Program-made: the position numbers and the translations under genes
Shown here: positions 35,690 through 45,825 of the stretch, one piece after another
How the letters are laid out: each line of letters opens with the position of its first letter
Numbering within the stretch: the stretch's first letter is position 1
The notes under the pieces: generated by a model
Seen by the model: the letters and a program-made list of their open reading frames with translations, nothing else
Database searches by the model: none
Told to the model about the DNA's origin: nothing
Assembly (NCBI GenBank): GCA_951802425.1
Contig: OX637800.1
Location: 434,001 to 498,000, forward strand
Reading direction: 5' to 3'
DNA: 64,000 bases
Origin: Clavaria fumosa
Taxonomy: Eukaryota > Basidiomycota > Agaricomycetes > Agaricales > Clavariaceae

Positions 35690-35775
35690 CTCCAACACTG
35701 CCACCGTCACTTCGACACCGCCACCGTCACTTTACCACTGCCACCGTCACTTTCAACACTGCCACCGTCGCTCTT
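35690..35775 (+). repeat. Minisatellite, ACTGCCACCGTCACTTT units
   Basis: Four imperfect copies of a 17-24 bp unit. No gene is supported between here and 36060. Confidence 0.85.
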
Positions 35776-36059
35776 GATGCCTGGATGGGAGCACAGCGGA
35801 GCAAACCGGCCATCGTCAAGCTAACAAGGCCGATGGCTTGGGATCTATCCTGCTATTTTACCAGCATACCTGACATTTCAGTAGCACTGGTATTATTGCC
35901 AGTGGCACTACTGGCCTTCGCTACAGTACATGTGCGTCTCACAGACTCTTGTCGTCGTCTAGACCCTTGTGCTTATTGTTGCCGATCGATGAGCTCAATT
36001 GTTTCAATAAAGATTACGCCCTTGTGACCACAATTTTTACCCCCATGTACTACTGCACC

Positions 36060-36270
36060 AGCTGCCTCTTCCATCTGAAATGTTTCGTCAAGAAATCATT
36101 GCTCAAGGAGAGGCCTGTGGAACAGTGCGTCAAAAAGGGACGAGTAAGAGTCCGACATCTCGGACAAAGTTTGGCAAAATCAAACATAAATCTACTCCGT
36201 ACTCCTCTCTCCCCTACATTTTCCATAGCACCAGTATTAACTTCGTAGTGTTACCCAACACACTTAACGC
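36060..36270 (+). pseudogene. Duplicated last-exon fragment
   Basis: AAATGTTTCGTCAAGAAATC and the following ~60 nt (MFRQEIIAQGEACGT) match the start of the last exon of the gene at 21767-23688 (MFRQDIIAQREAFGT). Similarity fades after about 25 codons and no upstream exons are present. 36271-36593 has no feature. Confidence 0.5.
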
Positions 36271-36593
36271 TCTCAGTTTTTGAAGTCTCACTGTCTTGCT
36301 GGGCTTCTGCAAGGGGCTACAGTTCCCCCAGCGGGCAGAGATCACTGGTGCCTTCCACTCCCACTACTTGTTTCTGGTATCCTGCACTGACTTCACAGAG
36401 CAGTCCCATCTCAATCTATGACATCCATATCCAACAGAGCTTTATCCAATACTCCAAAATATCTCCCTCTGTCTTGTGGCACCAAGTGTGAAACAACATT
36501 GTTGACCAAGACCACTCTGCCCAACTGGCAGCAATGCAGGCCCTAGATCACCGGGCTGGCTGAAATGCAGGCATCTCTCAACTCTATCCCCCC

Positions 36594-37705
36594 TGAACAG
36601 CAAAGACCGCCAAGGGTCTTGGGAGTAAGTGCACCGAGGCACCCACTCCCCATCCCTGCCGGAACAGCAAAGACCACCGAGGGTCTTGGGAGTGAGTGCA
36701 CTGAGGCACCCACTCCCTATCCCCCTGAACAGCAAAGACTGCCAAGGGTCTTGGGAGTGGGTGCACTGAGGCACCCACTCCCTATCTCCCTGTACAACAA
36801 AGACTGCCGAGGGTCTTGGGAGTGGGTGCCTTGGTGCACCCACTCCCTACCCCCTCTGAAGAGCAAAGACCGCCGAGGGTCTTGGAAGTGGGTGCACCGA
36901 GGCACCCACTTCCTATCCCCCCCTGAACAGCAAAGACCGCCGAGGGTCTTGGGAGTGAGTGCACCGAGGCACCCATTCCCTATCCCCTGAACAACAAAGA
37001 CCACCGAGGGTCTTGGGAGTGAGTGCACCGAGGCACCCACTCCCTATCCCCCTGAACAGCAAAGACTGCCAAGGGTCTTGGGAGTGGGTGCACTGAGGCA
37101 CCCACTCCCTATCTCCCTGTACAACAAAGACTGCCGAGGGTCTTGGGAGTGGGTGCCTTGGTGCACCCACTCCCTACCCCCTCTGAAGAGCAAAGACCGC
37201 CAAGGGTCTTGGAAGTGGGTGCACCGAGGCACCCACTTCCTATCCCCCCCTGAACAGCAAAGACCGCCAAGGGTCTTGGGAGTGAGTGCACCGAGGCACC
37301 CATTCCCTATCCCCTGAACAACAAAGACCACCGAGGGTCTTGAGAGTGAGTGCACTGAGGCACCCACTCCCTATCCCCCTGAACAGCAAAGACTGCCAAG
37401 GGTCTTGGGAGTGGGTGCACTGAGGCACCCACTCCCTATCTCCCTGTACAACAAAGACTGCCGAGGGTCTTGGGAGTGGGTGCCTTGGTGCACCCACTCC
37501 CTACCCCCTCTGAAGAGCAAAGACCGCCGAGGGTCTTGGAAGTGGGTGCACCGAGGCACCCACTTCCTATCCCCCCCTGAACAGCAAAGACCGCCGAGGG
37601 TCTTGGGAGTGAGTGCACCGAGGCACCCATTCCCTATCCCCTGAACAACAAAGACCACTGAGGGTCTTGGGAGTGAGTGCACCGAGGCACCCACTTCCTA
37701 TCCCC
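36594..37705. repeat. Hairpin minisatellite with 327-bp higher-order repeat
   Basis: Seventeen monomers of 64-67 bp. Each has a small hairpin (AAGAC-x-GCC-x-AGGGTCTT type) and a larger one (GGGAGTGGGTGC stem, six-base loop, GCACCCACTCCC). Monomers 3-7 form a five-monomer block of 327 bp present three times. One monomer type has GGAAGTGGG paired with CCCACTTCC, a compensating change; another has loop CTTGGT where others have ACCGAG or ACTGAG, the reverse complement allowing one C-to-T. Because 327 is divisible by 3, long ORFs appear; they are not genes. Confidence 0.9.
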
Positions 37706-37916
37706 AGATCAACAAAACTGCACGAAGATCAAGGAACACTCATATCTAGAGTAGCCTTGGTAGACCAATGACCGTTTTCATCCAGTCATTTGTGTACTAA
37801 GGCTACCTAGCAGAAAATTACGTACCTGCGAGGAAGGAAGTAAAAGAGAAAGAGAATGGTGTCGGAGTAAGAAAATTTTTGTCAAAGAAAGATCATGTGA
37901 CTTGTGACTTGTTTTG

Positions 37917-37975
37917 TCAGCATTTTTATACCGCAACATGCGGCTGAGATAAAGACACGCTTGTACATACTAGTG
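37917..37975 (-). promoter_or_regulatory. Duplicate of the 19.5-kb TATA region
   Basis: About 55 bp (GTCAGCATTTTTATACCGCA, ACATGCGGCT, TTGTAC) match 19490-19545. On the minus strand it gives TATAAAAA. No gene follows in the expected direction; the minisatellite lies there. 37706-37916 and 37976-38112 show nothing else. Confidence 0.4.
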
Positions 37976-38112
37976 GTCGTCGCCAATTCCGGCGCCTCCG
38001 GGAACCTTGCTCCATCCAATGAAAATTTTCGCAAGATGTCACCATGTGTTTTACTGTTTTATAAAAATGTATGATACATGAAGTCTTCGTACGTCGTCAT
38101 TGCAGTCAACAA

Positions 38113-39050
38113 GATCATTCACTCGAAACCTCCTTTTCTCCATCATTGTCATCGTCACCAGTAAGGTTCTGGGGAGTCAACGTACTCGGACCAGCAAGGG
38201 GGATGGAGGAGATTTTCTTCTTCTGTGGAAGTCCTCCGTCGTGTGTTCGAGCACGTTTTGCAGAATCTTTGGGACCTGTAGCCAACGCAATAGGCCCGTC
38301 TCGCAGGTTGCGGCGTTTGTAAGCGCTGGAGGGAGTCGGCAAACCCGTTTTGACAACGATGATTTGTTCCACATTGCCTGTGAAAGAATCATACGGGTTT
38401 GTCGTTGCTGATGCGGTAGTGCTTGAAAGAAAAATGCACTTCCACCAATGCATTGGTGATTGTCGTTCGAACGTCGGCCGGCTCCACAAAACTTCCGTTT
38501 TTGTACACAGCCAAAGGGCAGGCGCAATGGGTGTCTTTCAACGTTTCGAATTCGTTCTTCGCGTCATCTGGAATTTCCCATTCCGCAGTCTCTCTCTCTG
38601 TCTTTTAGTCAGGACATGATGTTAATGGCGAATGTGTTTACGCACCTCGTTCCATTTGATCATTTTCATCGATCTTTTGCTTAGGTTCCCATACATTGCT
38701 GGAGAACTTGAGGAGGATTGATTTCCCATCGTTAGCAATGAAGTTCTTGTGGATTTTGGTGGTCGCAGTTGCGTTCTGCAAATCCCGAATAATTTTATCC
38801 CAGTCACCTTTGAATGGAGTGTCCTCTGGGCATGCGATACTGAATTGATATTTTGCTTGTTTTAAAGGGAATTTTCCGGAGTAATTTCCGCAAGGTCCGA
38901 CATTGACGAACGCATCGACAACACGACCGACGACGACTGCTGGTAGGGCTGTCCCGTTACTTTTATCAACCAGAATGTGACCCGTACCAGATTGGAGCCA
39001 ACCGCCGACGGTCGTATGTGTTCCCGTAGCGACGTATGCTGGTGATTTGA
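38113..39050 (-). CDS. Unknown protein, 5' truncated
   Basis: A minus frame from about 39050 (SPAYVATGTHTTVGGWLQSG ... CGNYSGKFPLKQAKYQFSI ... WDKIIRDLQNATATTKIHKN) passes through one or more introns near 38.6 and 38.4 kb to VEQIIVVKTGLPTPSSAYKR and a C-terminus with SAKRARTHDGGLPQKKK and an acidic end (GDDDNDGEKEVSSE). The basic patches suggest nuclear location. The 5' end abuts plus-strand helicase sequence, so the start is lost or lies beyond. No domain is recognised. Confidence 0.5.
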
Positions 39051-39708
39051 CTATGGAAGAAAAGTTGAAAGTGGCCTCTATGAAACCAAATGAAACAGCC
39101 AGACTACCCACCCGAATTCCTCTCGTCATTGGGATGCAAGCTATGGTTGCCATGAATGTAGCAACAGACGCAGACCTTGCAAATGGTTCCAGAGGAGAAA
39201 TAGTTGACATTATCCTCGACCCAAGGGAGGGAGCGGGCTCCAACGGAGGAGTAAAAGAGTTGAAGTATCCTCCTGCCCTGCTCGTTTTCAAACCATGCAT
39301 GAAAACCAACATTCATTTCGATGGGTTACCAGAAGGACATGTTCCCATTTTCCCCTGTGAACTCACATTCACCATGACAATTCAGGAAGGAAAGAAGACC
39401 TCTATCATAAGACACTAAACACCAATCACACCAGGCTTCGCATATACAGACCATCGAGCACAAGGTCAGACGATAGAATATGTCATCGTCGACATTGGAC
39501 GCACCCCAAATTTTCCTCTCAGTCTATTTAACGCCTACGTTGCATTATCGAGAAGCCAAGGCCGTGACACTATACGGCTTTTGAAGATTTTGATGACCGC
39601 CCGTTCACACAACACCCCTCTGAAGATTTAAGACAAGAGGATATCCGACTACGACAACTGGACGAAGACACAAAACAACGGTACGATATGAGTAGAAACG
39701 TTTGGTGA
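39047..39708 (+). pseudogene. PIF1-type helicase C-terminal part
   Basis: The frame 39047-39415 (ARLPTRIPLVIGMQAMVAMN, DLANGSRGEIVDIILDPREG) continues after one TAA (39416-39418, probably CAA before decay) into PGFAYTDHRAQGQTIEYVIV, DIGRTP and FNAYVALSRSQGRDTIRLL: motifs IV-VI of PIF1-like helicases. A one-base deletion near 39585 then shifts the frame (LLK|DFDDRPF). Walker motifs are missing. This kind of helicase is common in mushroom genomes, alone or in Helitrons. 39709-40437 has no supported gene. Confidence 0.75.
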
Positions 39709-40437
39709 AGCAGTGTGAAACAGAACCGTACCAACCAAAAAAGGGATCCAGCTTTCAACCATTTGCTGTGCGCCCGCTTCACTCCGTAGGGGACGCTTAC
39801 ATAACTTGTTCTGCGTAGACACAAACATGAGCAACGCATATTAATTACATAATGTGTACGGGAGAGACCTTGCAGGAGCAAGGTGACGGTATGTGGATGG
39901 GCAATGTAAATGGTTAGAATTGGTTTGAAGGTATTTGAATAGAATTTGGTGGATTGGGCTTCCTTTGGTTTAATAATGTGGGTCTGGGGCTCGGCTCGGG
40001 TGATACAAACGTGTCAGAGAGACGGGTTAGCATAGGAACCTGGCTATGGCAAGCAGTCCCTTTACGCTGCTAAGAAGTATTGGGAGATGAGTCTCTGTGG
40101 ATCGCTTATTCGTCGTATGTCCTGCAGTTATGAAATATGTGGTGTCAAAAGCGGGAGTGGGGTGACAGGAATGGTGTCGCCACAGAGGCATTCTGGTTTG
40201 TATGGGATGTCTGATTTGTCTGCGCGATACAACAGCGAGTTGGAGGGGAACCCATTGGGGAGCTTCCGGCCTTTCTGCGCTACTCCCGCCTGTTCGTTTT
40301 TTCCTTGTGGCCCGGGATCAATCGGAGGGATGTGGTTGTAAAGAGAAATTTACGTGCAAGGCTTGACAAAAAAGAGATAGGGATTGGGAGAGGTGAGATG
40401 TGGCGTTCGTAATGTTTGTAAGTGCAGAAGTATGGGA

Positions 40438-40530
40438 AGTGAAGGATCCCTAGGGAAAGTGCAGGATCCCTAGGGAAAGTGCAGGACCCCTAGGGAAGGT
40501 GAGGGATTCCTAGGGAAATTGCAGGATCCC
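40438..40530. repeat. 22-bp tandem repeat with TCCCTAGGGA core
   Basis: Four units of AGTGCAGGATCCCTAGGGAA; the core TCCCTAGGGA is a perfect palindrome. It lies ~400 bp upstream of the H3-like gene. 40531-40927 shows no other feature. Confidence 0.9.
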
Positions 40531-40927
40531 GCACAAAATGGCTTTTGAAGTGCAAAAGTCATGTATATTATATATTTGTCCAGTATGGTACACCATACAG
40601 AAGAACCATCCAATAAGAGAATGTGTTTGGAAATGTCATCATGTTGCTTGCAAAGCGAGAGCCATCCCTGCTGCTAATGCGTGACTGGGAGCGAAGGGGT
40701 TATTTGAAAGTAATTTGCCGCTAACCCCACACTGAAGGAGGTTAACCTGCAGGTAACTGCCAATTCTTCCCCGGAAGACATGAGGAGAGCTGAAATGCTT
40801 GTGCTTAAATCCCTGTGCAAATGCCATGTGACCATGCTCAAGCCTAGGTCACGTGACCTCTTTCGTTCCAACATGGAGTGCGAGACTGAGTGGCTGTGCA
40901 GAACACTCGCTGTCTGTCTAATTCACA

Positions 40928-41344
40928 ATGCCAAGAATCAAGCAAACTGCATCAAGGCCAACTGGCACCCTCTGTGTGCGAGCTACCCCAGACTCACCTC
41001 CTGTCAAACGAAATCTTCAGCCTATCACTAAACAAGTTGAGATCAGGGTGAGTCCCAGATGGTGCTGTTAATTTATTGGAGCTGATCAAAGATATCAGGC
41101 AGATGAAAAGGTTAATGACGAAGTAAGGTCATTCAACTTCCTGTAATGTAGCACTGATCTCTTGCAGTGGTGCTGCAGTTGCGGCAATGGTGGATCTCTC
41201 TTGGACTGCGACACATGTGAGCGAGTAGTTTGCAACAACTGCCTCGACATTCCGCGATGCTCCGAGCTTATCAAGGAGCCCGACGTCAAATTTTTCTGCA
41301 TGGCCTGCCATCTAGGCTCAAAGAATCGTGTTGGGCCCTTTTAT
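40928..41344 (+). CDS. Histone H3-tail mimic fused to ADD/PHD-like finger
   Basis: Exons 40928-41047, 41099-41122 and 41168-41344 join in phase 0 through GTGAGT...ATCAG and GTAAGG...TGCAG introns. The product starts MPRIKQTASRPTG; in register with histone H3 (MARTKQTARKSTG), residues R2, K4, Q5, T6, A7, T11 and G12 are identical. Residues 50-96 form a zinc-finger pattern C-x2-C-x8-C-x2-C-x4-C-x2-C-x18-C-x2-C-H (CCSCGNGG, CDTC, CNNC, FFCMACH), the cysteine order of the PHD part of ADD domains (ATRX/DNMT3), which read the H3 tail. The C-terminus is cut: after GPFY the sequence runs into a Helitron remnant. It would act in the nucleus if expressed; self-binding or competition for H3 readers is inference. 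Confidence 0.6.
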
Positions 41345-41390
41345 GTAATTGTCAATCTTTATCTGTGCTAGCTTATTGACATGGGTTAAA

Positions 41391-42560
41391 TCACAGCCTC
41401 TCTACCGTAACAACAAACCCATTATTATATTGGCGAATGTTTTTCTTAAAATTTCCAGACAGAGGGCTTAAACCACAGAGGAGGTTTCTCAGGGCAGCAG
41501 GTGGTTCAGGGATAGGAAGTAGCTGAATTTGGCCCTGAAGGCAGCAAGAACCAAATTTAGGATTGTTTCTTGTTGACCTTGTGAGCTTTTCAGAACCGAA
41601 GTGCAAAGCATGGCAATGGGTGCATTCTACATCCATATGGCCAAGGGAGACTTTTCCCCTAGGCTCTGTGTAAGGCTGACGTCCTAGAGCAATGGCAGGT
41701 TGAGCATTTTGTACATTTTGTTGATCTCCAGCTGGTATCTGTGCAGCTCTATGTACCATTGCATCTCTCTGCTGTGCCCTTTGTTACTGCTGTCTTTACC
41801 TTGCCATAGCCTCTACAACTGCATTTTGGTCTCTCTGCCTTCCTCTCCTCTGCTCTTGTGCCTGAGCAATTTGCTGTAGATGGGCTGCCTCAGCTGCCCT
41901 CCTTTGCTGTAGAAGTGTTGCCTCAGCAGCTCTCCTTTGTTGTTGATAGGCTGCATGAACTGCCCTCCATCGCTGCTGATTGGCTGCTCTGGCTGCAACA
42001 TGTTCCTGTTGCACAGCAGCAGTCCTCTCCATATCCATGTTGCCCAGTATTCTCCTATGCAATGCTTCCTCTTCCTCCAATTCCCTTGCATGAACCTGTG
42101 GTGATAGTAAAAATGGTTGTGTGTGTGGTCCAGGAAGATGAGGTAGTAGGAGGCCATATGGATGTACATTCATTGCAAAAGGGTCCTCAGCATTCCCATA
42201 TATGACCTGGGGCAATCCCCTGTTAGGACCCTGTAGGGCACCCACCACCCCAAATCCTCCTGGTACACCAGGTGGCTGGTATTCATTCATGTCCATTATG
42301 GAGTAGGTGGGCCCTGCAGTAGGCAATGGTGCAGCAATGGCCTGGCCCAAACCAGGGACATTGGGTGGCTGCCCAAACATAGGCTGGGGTATTGGCCAGA
42401 CAGGCCCACTCTGCACCCCAAATACAGGCTGGGGGATAGGCCTTCCACCTCTGTTCTGCTCCCCTGGAGTCCTACTGCCACTTCTACTACGACGCTCATC
42501 TGGGGGGGTCATCATCAATCTCATCATCCTTTCCAACCTTCTCTCTTCTGCTCTGATTTG
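41391..42560 (-). pseudogene. Helitron Rep N-terminal region
   Basis: The minus frame 42536-41796 begins with Pro/Gly-rich sequence and a Gln/Arg/Ala coiled region (QQRRAAEATLLQQRRAAEA). In the same frame, past two stops (TAA, probably from CAA/CAG) it goes on to MDVECTHCHALHFGSEKL, FGSCCLQGQIQLLPIPEPP and FKKNIRQYNNGF. The C-x2-C-x2-LH and FG-x-CC pattern is the N-terminal zinc region of Helitron replication proteins. Rep and helicase domains are missing; sequence ends near 41391, where the H3-mimic gene is cut. 42561-43162 holds no supported gene. Confidence 0.7.
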
Positions 42561-43162
42561 CTCTGGAGTAGTGGGGGGATTCCTAATGTTTATCAGATTG
42601 GATATTTAGACTGAAAGGAAATAGCACTCACATGCTTGCTCCTCTAGGTCGCTCTAGGGGGAAGGGAAATTTCTAAATCAATTTGTAATAAAATGAATAA
42701 GCAAATACACACCTGGCCAATAGTCTACTTAACCAACACTCCACCAGCCTCTAGTCTATCCAATCTATGCATAAAAGTCAGTATTTTTACTCTGACAATT
42801 GAGTCCTGTACAAAACAACCTTATCTGATCAAGAGAAACCTATATCAGAGGTTAGAATCTTGTGATAGTGGTGTGATAAGGCAAAGAAATGCTTACGGAA
42901 CAGCCCCAGGAGGTCAGAGTGATATATTTGGAGCAGCGGAAAGTGTGGGAGAGATGAGGGAAAGCCAAGTGGGGCAGGGGGGGCAGGGAAGAGGCAAGGG
43001 AGGGGCAGGAGAGCAGTCCCAGGGAGGGGACCATCATGCCGGGTGTCGTTGTCGCACAGGTGACAGCGCATGACATGCCGGTGACATGCCGCTGTCACCG
43101 CTAAGCGAGTGCCTGCCAAGGCTCGCTTAATTCTTGTTTTCTCATGCGTCGTCCCATTCTTA

Positions 43163-44336
43163 TTAGATTCATACATAATTCAGGCTCAGTTGAAGATTTA
43201 TGCATGACTTGATCTCAGCTGTGAATCTATGCATAACTCTCAACCTCAGTTGTGCATAAATCTACACATAACTGCACCTGACTTGTGTGTCAATTTACAC
43301 CTCAGTTGTGCATGGATTTATGCATAACTCAGGCTAAGTTATGCATAGATTCACAGATAACTCAGGCTCAGTTGTGTGTAAATTCATGCATAACTGAGCC
43401 TCAGTGGTGCATAGATTGACACATAACTCAGGCATAACTCAGGCTCAGTTTTGCATAGATTCACGCATAACTTAACCTGAGTTATGCGTGAATCTATGCA
43501 TAAGTCAGGCTCAGTTGTGCGTGGATTCACACATAAGTCAACCTCAGTGGTGCATAGATTCATACATAACTGAGCCTGAGTTATGCATAGATTCATAACT
43601 TACCCTGAGTTATGCATGATCTACGCATAAGTCAACCTCAGTTATGCGCAGATTCACTCATAACTCAGGCTCAGTTATGCATAAATCTACGCATAACTGA
43701 GGTTGACTTATGCGTGAATCCACACATAACTGAGGTTGACTTATGCGTAGATTCATGCATAAGTCAGGCGCAGTTATGTGTCAATCTACGCATAACTTAG
43801 CCTGACTTATGCGTGAATTTACACATAAGTCAACCTCAGTTGTGCATAGATTCACGCATGACTGAGCCTCAGTTATGCATAGATTCACGCATAACTTAGC
43901 CTGAGTTATGCATGAATCTACGCATAAGCCAACCTCAGTTATGCGTGGATTCACTCATGACTCAGGCTCAGTTATGCATGGATTCACGCATAACTCAGGC
44001 TAAGTTATGCGTCAATCTACGCATAACTGAGCCTGAGTTATGCATGAATTTACGCACAACTGAGGTCGGGTTATGCGTGAATCTACACACAAGTCAGGCT
44101 CAGTTGTGCATAGATTTACACATAACTGAGGTTGAATGAGCGGGTGGGACGACGTGGGCTGCTGCCGCCGCCGCCGGAAATTATGTGTAAATTCATGCAA
44201 AACTGAGCCTGAGTTATGTGTCAATCTATGCACCACTGAGGCTCAGTTATGCATGAATTTACACACAACTGAGCCTGAGTCATGTGTGAATCTATGCATA
44301 ACTTAGCCTGAGTTATGCATAAATCTATGCACAACT
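43163..44336. repeat. Hairpin satellite, left block
   Basis: A ~33-bp period. A 9-base stem (AGTTATGCG or decayed AGTTATGCA) alternates with its reverse complement, separated alternately by a 7-base loop (CAGGCTC/GAGCCTG and variants) and an 8-base loop (TAGATTCA/TGAATCTA and variants), both in either orientation. A GC-rich ~42-bp insert (GCTGCCGCCGCCGCCGG) lies at 44137-44178. CpGs are mostly decayed to TG/CA. The block ends at the CAACT target duplication of the LTR. Confidence 0.95.
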
Positions 44337-45820
44337 TGTCAGGACCCATTCATTTTTCCCTGGCCTACATCTAGGGCATTCCACAGATATTTCATGGACT
44401 TTAGTAAATAGAATCGTAGCCCTTCATTTTTGGATGAAAATAATAATAAAATAACATTCAAAATGATGCAGAATTGACTGAGATATGGACAGTGCAAGTT
44501 TTATGGCTGAAGCTTTTAAATTGATGCTTCCTCACCTTAATCTTTGCAAGAGAGTCATCAAATTTTCACAAACCTTCAAAAAACTCACATTTTGATGACT
44601 CTCTTGCAAAGATTGAGGTGAGGAAGCATCAATTTAAAAGCTTCAGCCATGAAACTTGTACTGTCCATATCTCAGTCAATTCTGCATCATTTTAAATGCA
44701 ATTTTTAAAAAATTTCATCAAGAAATGAAGGGCTATGATCCTATTTACTAAAAACCCATGAAATACCCATAGTTAACCTGTGGAATGCCCTACCTACATC
44801 GACTCTATGGACCTCCCAATGCCTCCTTACCACCTCGCGAACCACCCTGTACCCTTCCGAAACCCACTATCTGATTCTGAACACCTCCCGGACCTCCCTC
44901 GCCTTATCACGACATGCTACACTCGCACAGCCTCCCCCCATCACCCTACACAGCATTCATGACAGACTTATTACAGTGTAAAAAATTATAATAAAGGATG
45001 CAAAAAAAGTTAAAATTTGTAGGCCTCAAAAATGGTTTCACATATTGTAGAAAAACTTGAATTTAGTTATGCTGTCTATGGTCTGAGGATCCCCCCATAG
45101 CTATAACTATGTATATGCCTATTTATCTAGGTCGCAACCTGTGACAGGTCATCTTTGCAACCTTAGTTATGCTTTCTTTACCCCTTGTGAACTTAGTAGA
45201 ACATGCACATAGTCACTTTATGACTAACTACTATAGTCTTGTCACCTGGTGACTTCTGTACTCTTCCTTACTTGTTCTACTTTCTGTATGCACATATATA
45301 AGTCTCACATGTACATACAGTACTGTAGACTTGATATTGACACATTTTGGTTTAAGCTTGAGGCCTTGACACCCTTTGAGCCTGGAACCATCGCAATTGA
45401 TAGTTCTTGTCTCCCTTGGTGACTCCAACACTTGGTGACTCCAACAATGCCATGACACTCCTGTTTCATTCTAACTTGTCCTCCACACTCATATAACTTG
45501 CATGACCTAATTATTTTCTCTTATTCATCTTGGTACTGACTCCTGGAACCCTACAGGTCCACTCATTGGTCAGCAAGGTCATTGCCTTTACCGACTTTCC
45601 TCTCGACATTGCCACAACTACTTGCAACCTTCTCAGTGACTTACTCTCTTTCTTAACTTGTCTTTTTCCCTTCCTACACTTTGTTTGTCAACTTCATGAC
45701 CTTCCAGGACCAAGTATTGTCAATTGTACTCAACAGTTGATTGGTCTTAGCAAGTTCACAGATCAGTCACCAATGAATCAACCCCTAGGCTCTATTCTCA
45801 AGACAGGACAAGTCCTAACA
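44337..45820 (+). mobile_element. Solo LTR, family A, with 5-bp target duplication
   Basis: TGTCAGGAC at the start and GTCCTAACA at the end form imperfect inverted ends (TG..CA). CAACT is repeated at 44332-44336 and 45821-45825, and satellite sequence continues on both sides. Without the inner MITE and its duplication the LTR is about 1,055 bp. No internal element region remains, so it is a solo LTR from recombination. ORFs inside are not genes. Confidence 0.9.
44372..44792. mobile_element. hAT-type foldback MITE (421 bp)
   Basis: Perfect 15-bp terminal inverted repeats TAGGGCATTCCACAG, extended as an almost complete inverted repeat over the whole element (arms ~190 bp). The flanks carry CCTACATC at 44364-44371 and 44793-44800, an 8-bp target duplication. 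It has no coding capacity. It was inserted into the LTR, so it is the youngest layer here. Confidence 0.95.
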
Positions 45821-45825
45821 CAACT

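Noticed and set aside
36565..37694. Several 60-141 codon frames (Cys/Gly/Pro repeats)
   Set aside because: They are by-products of the 327-bp higher-order minisatellite, which is also divisible by 3, and occur on both strands.
38638..39312. A 224-codon minus frame read as one protein
   Set aside because: Its first 85 codons are antisense to PIF1 helicase sequence; only the part below about 39050 looks coding on this strand.
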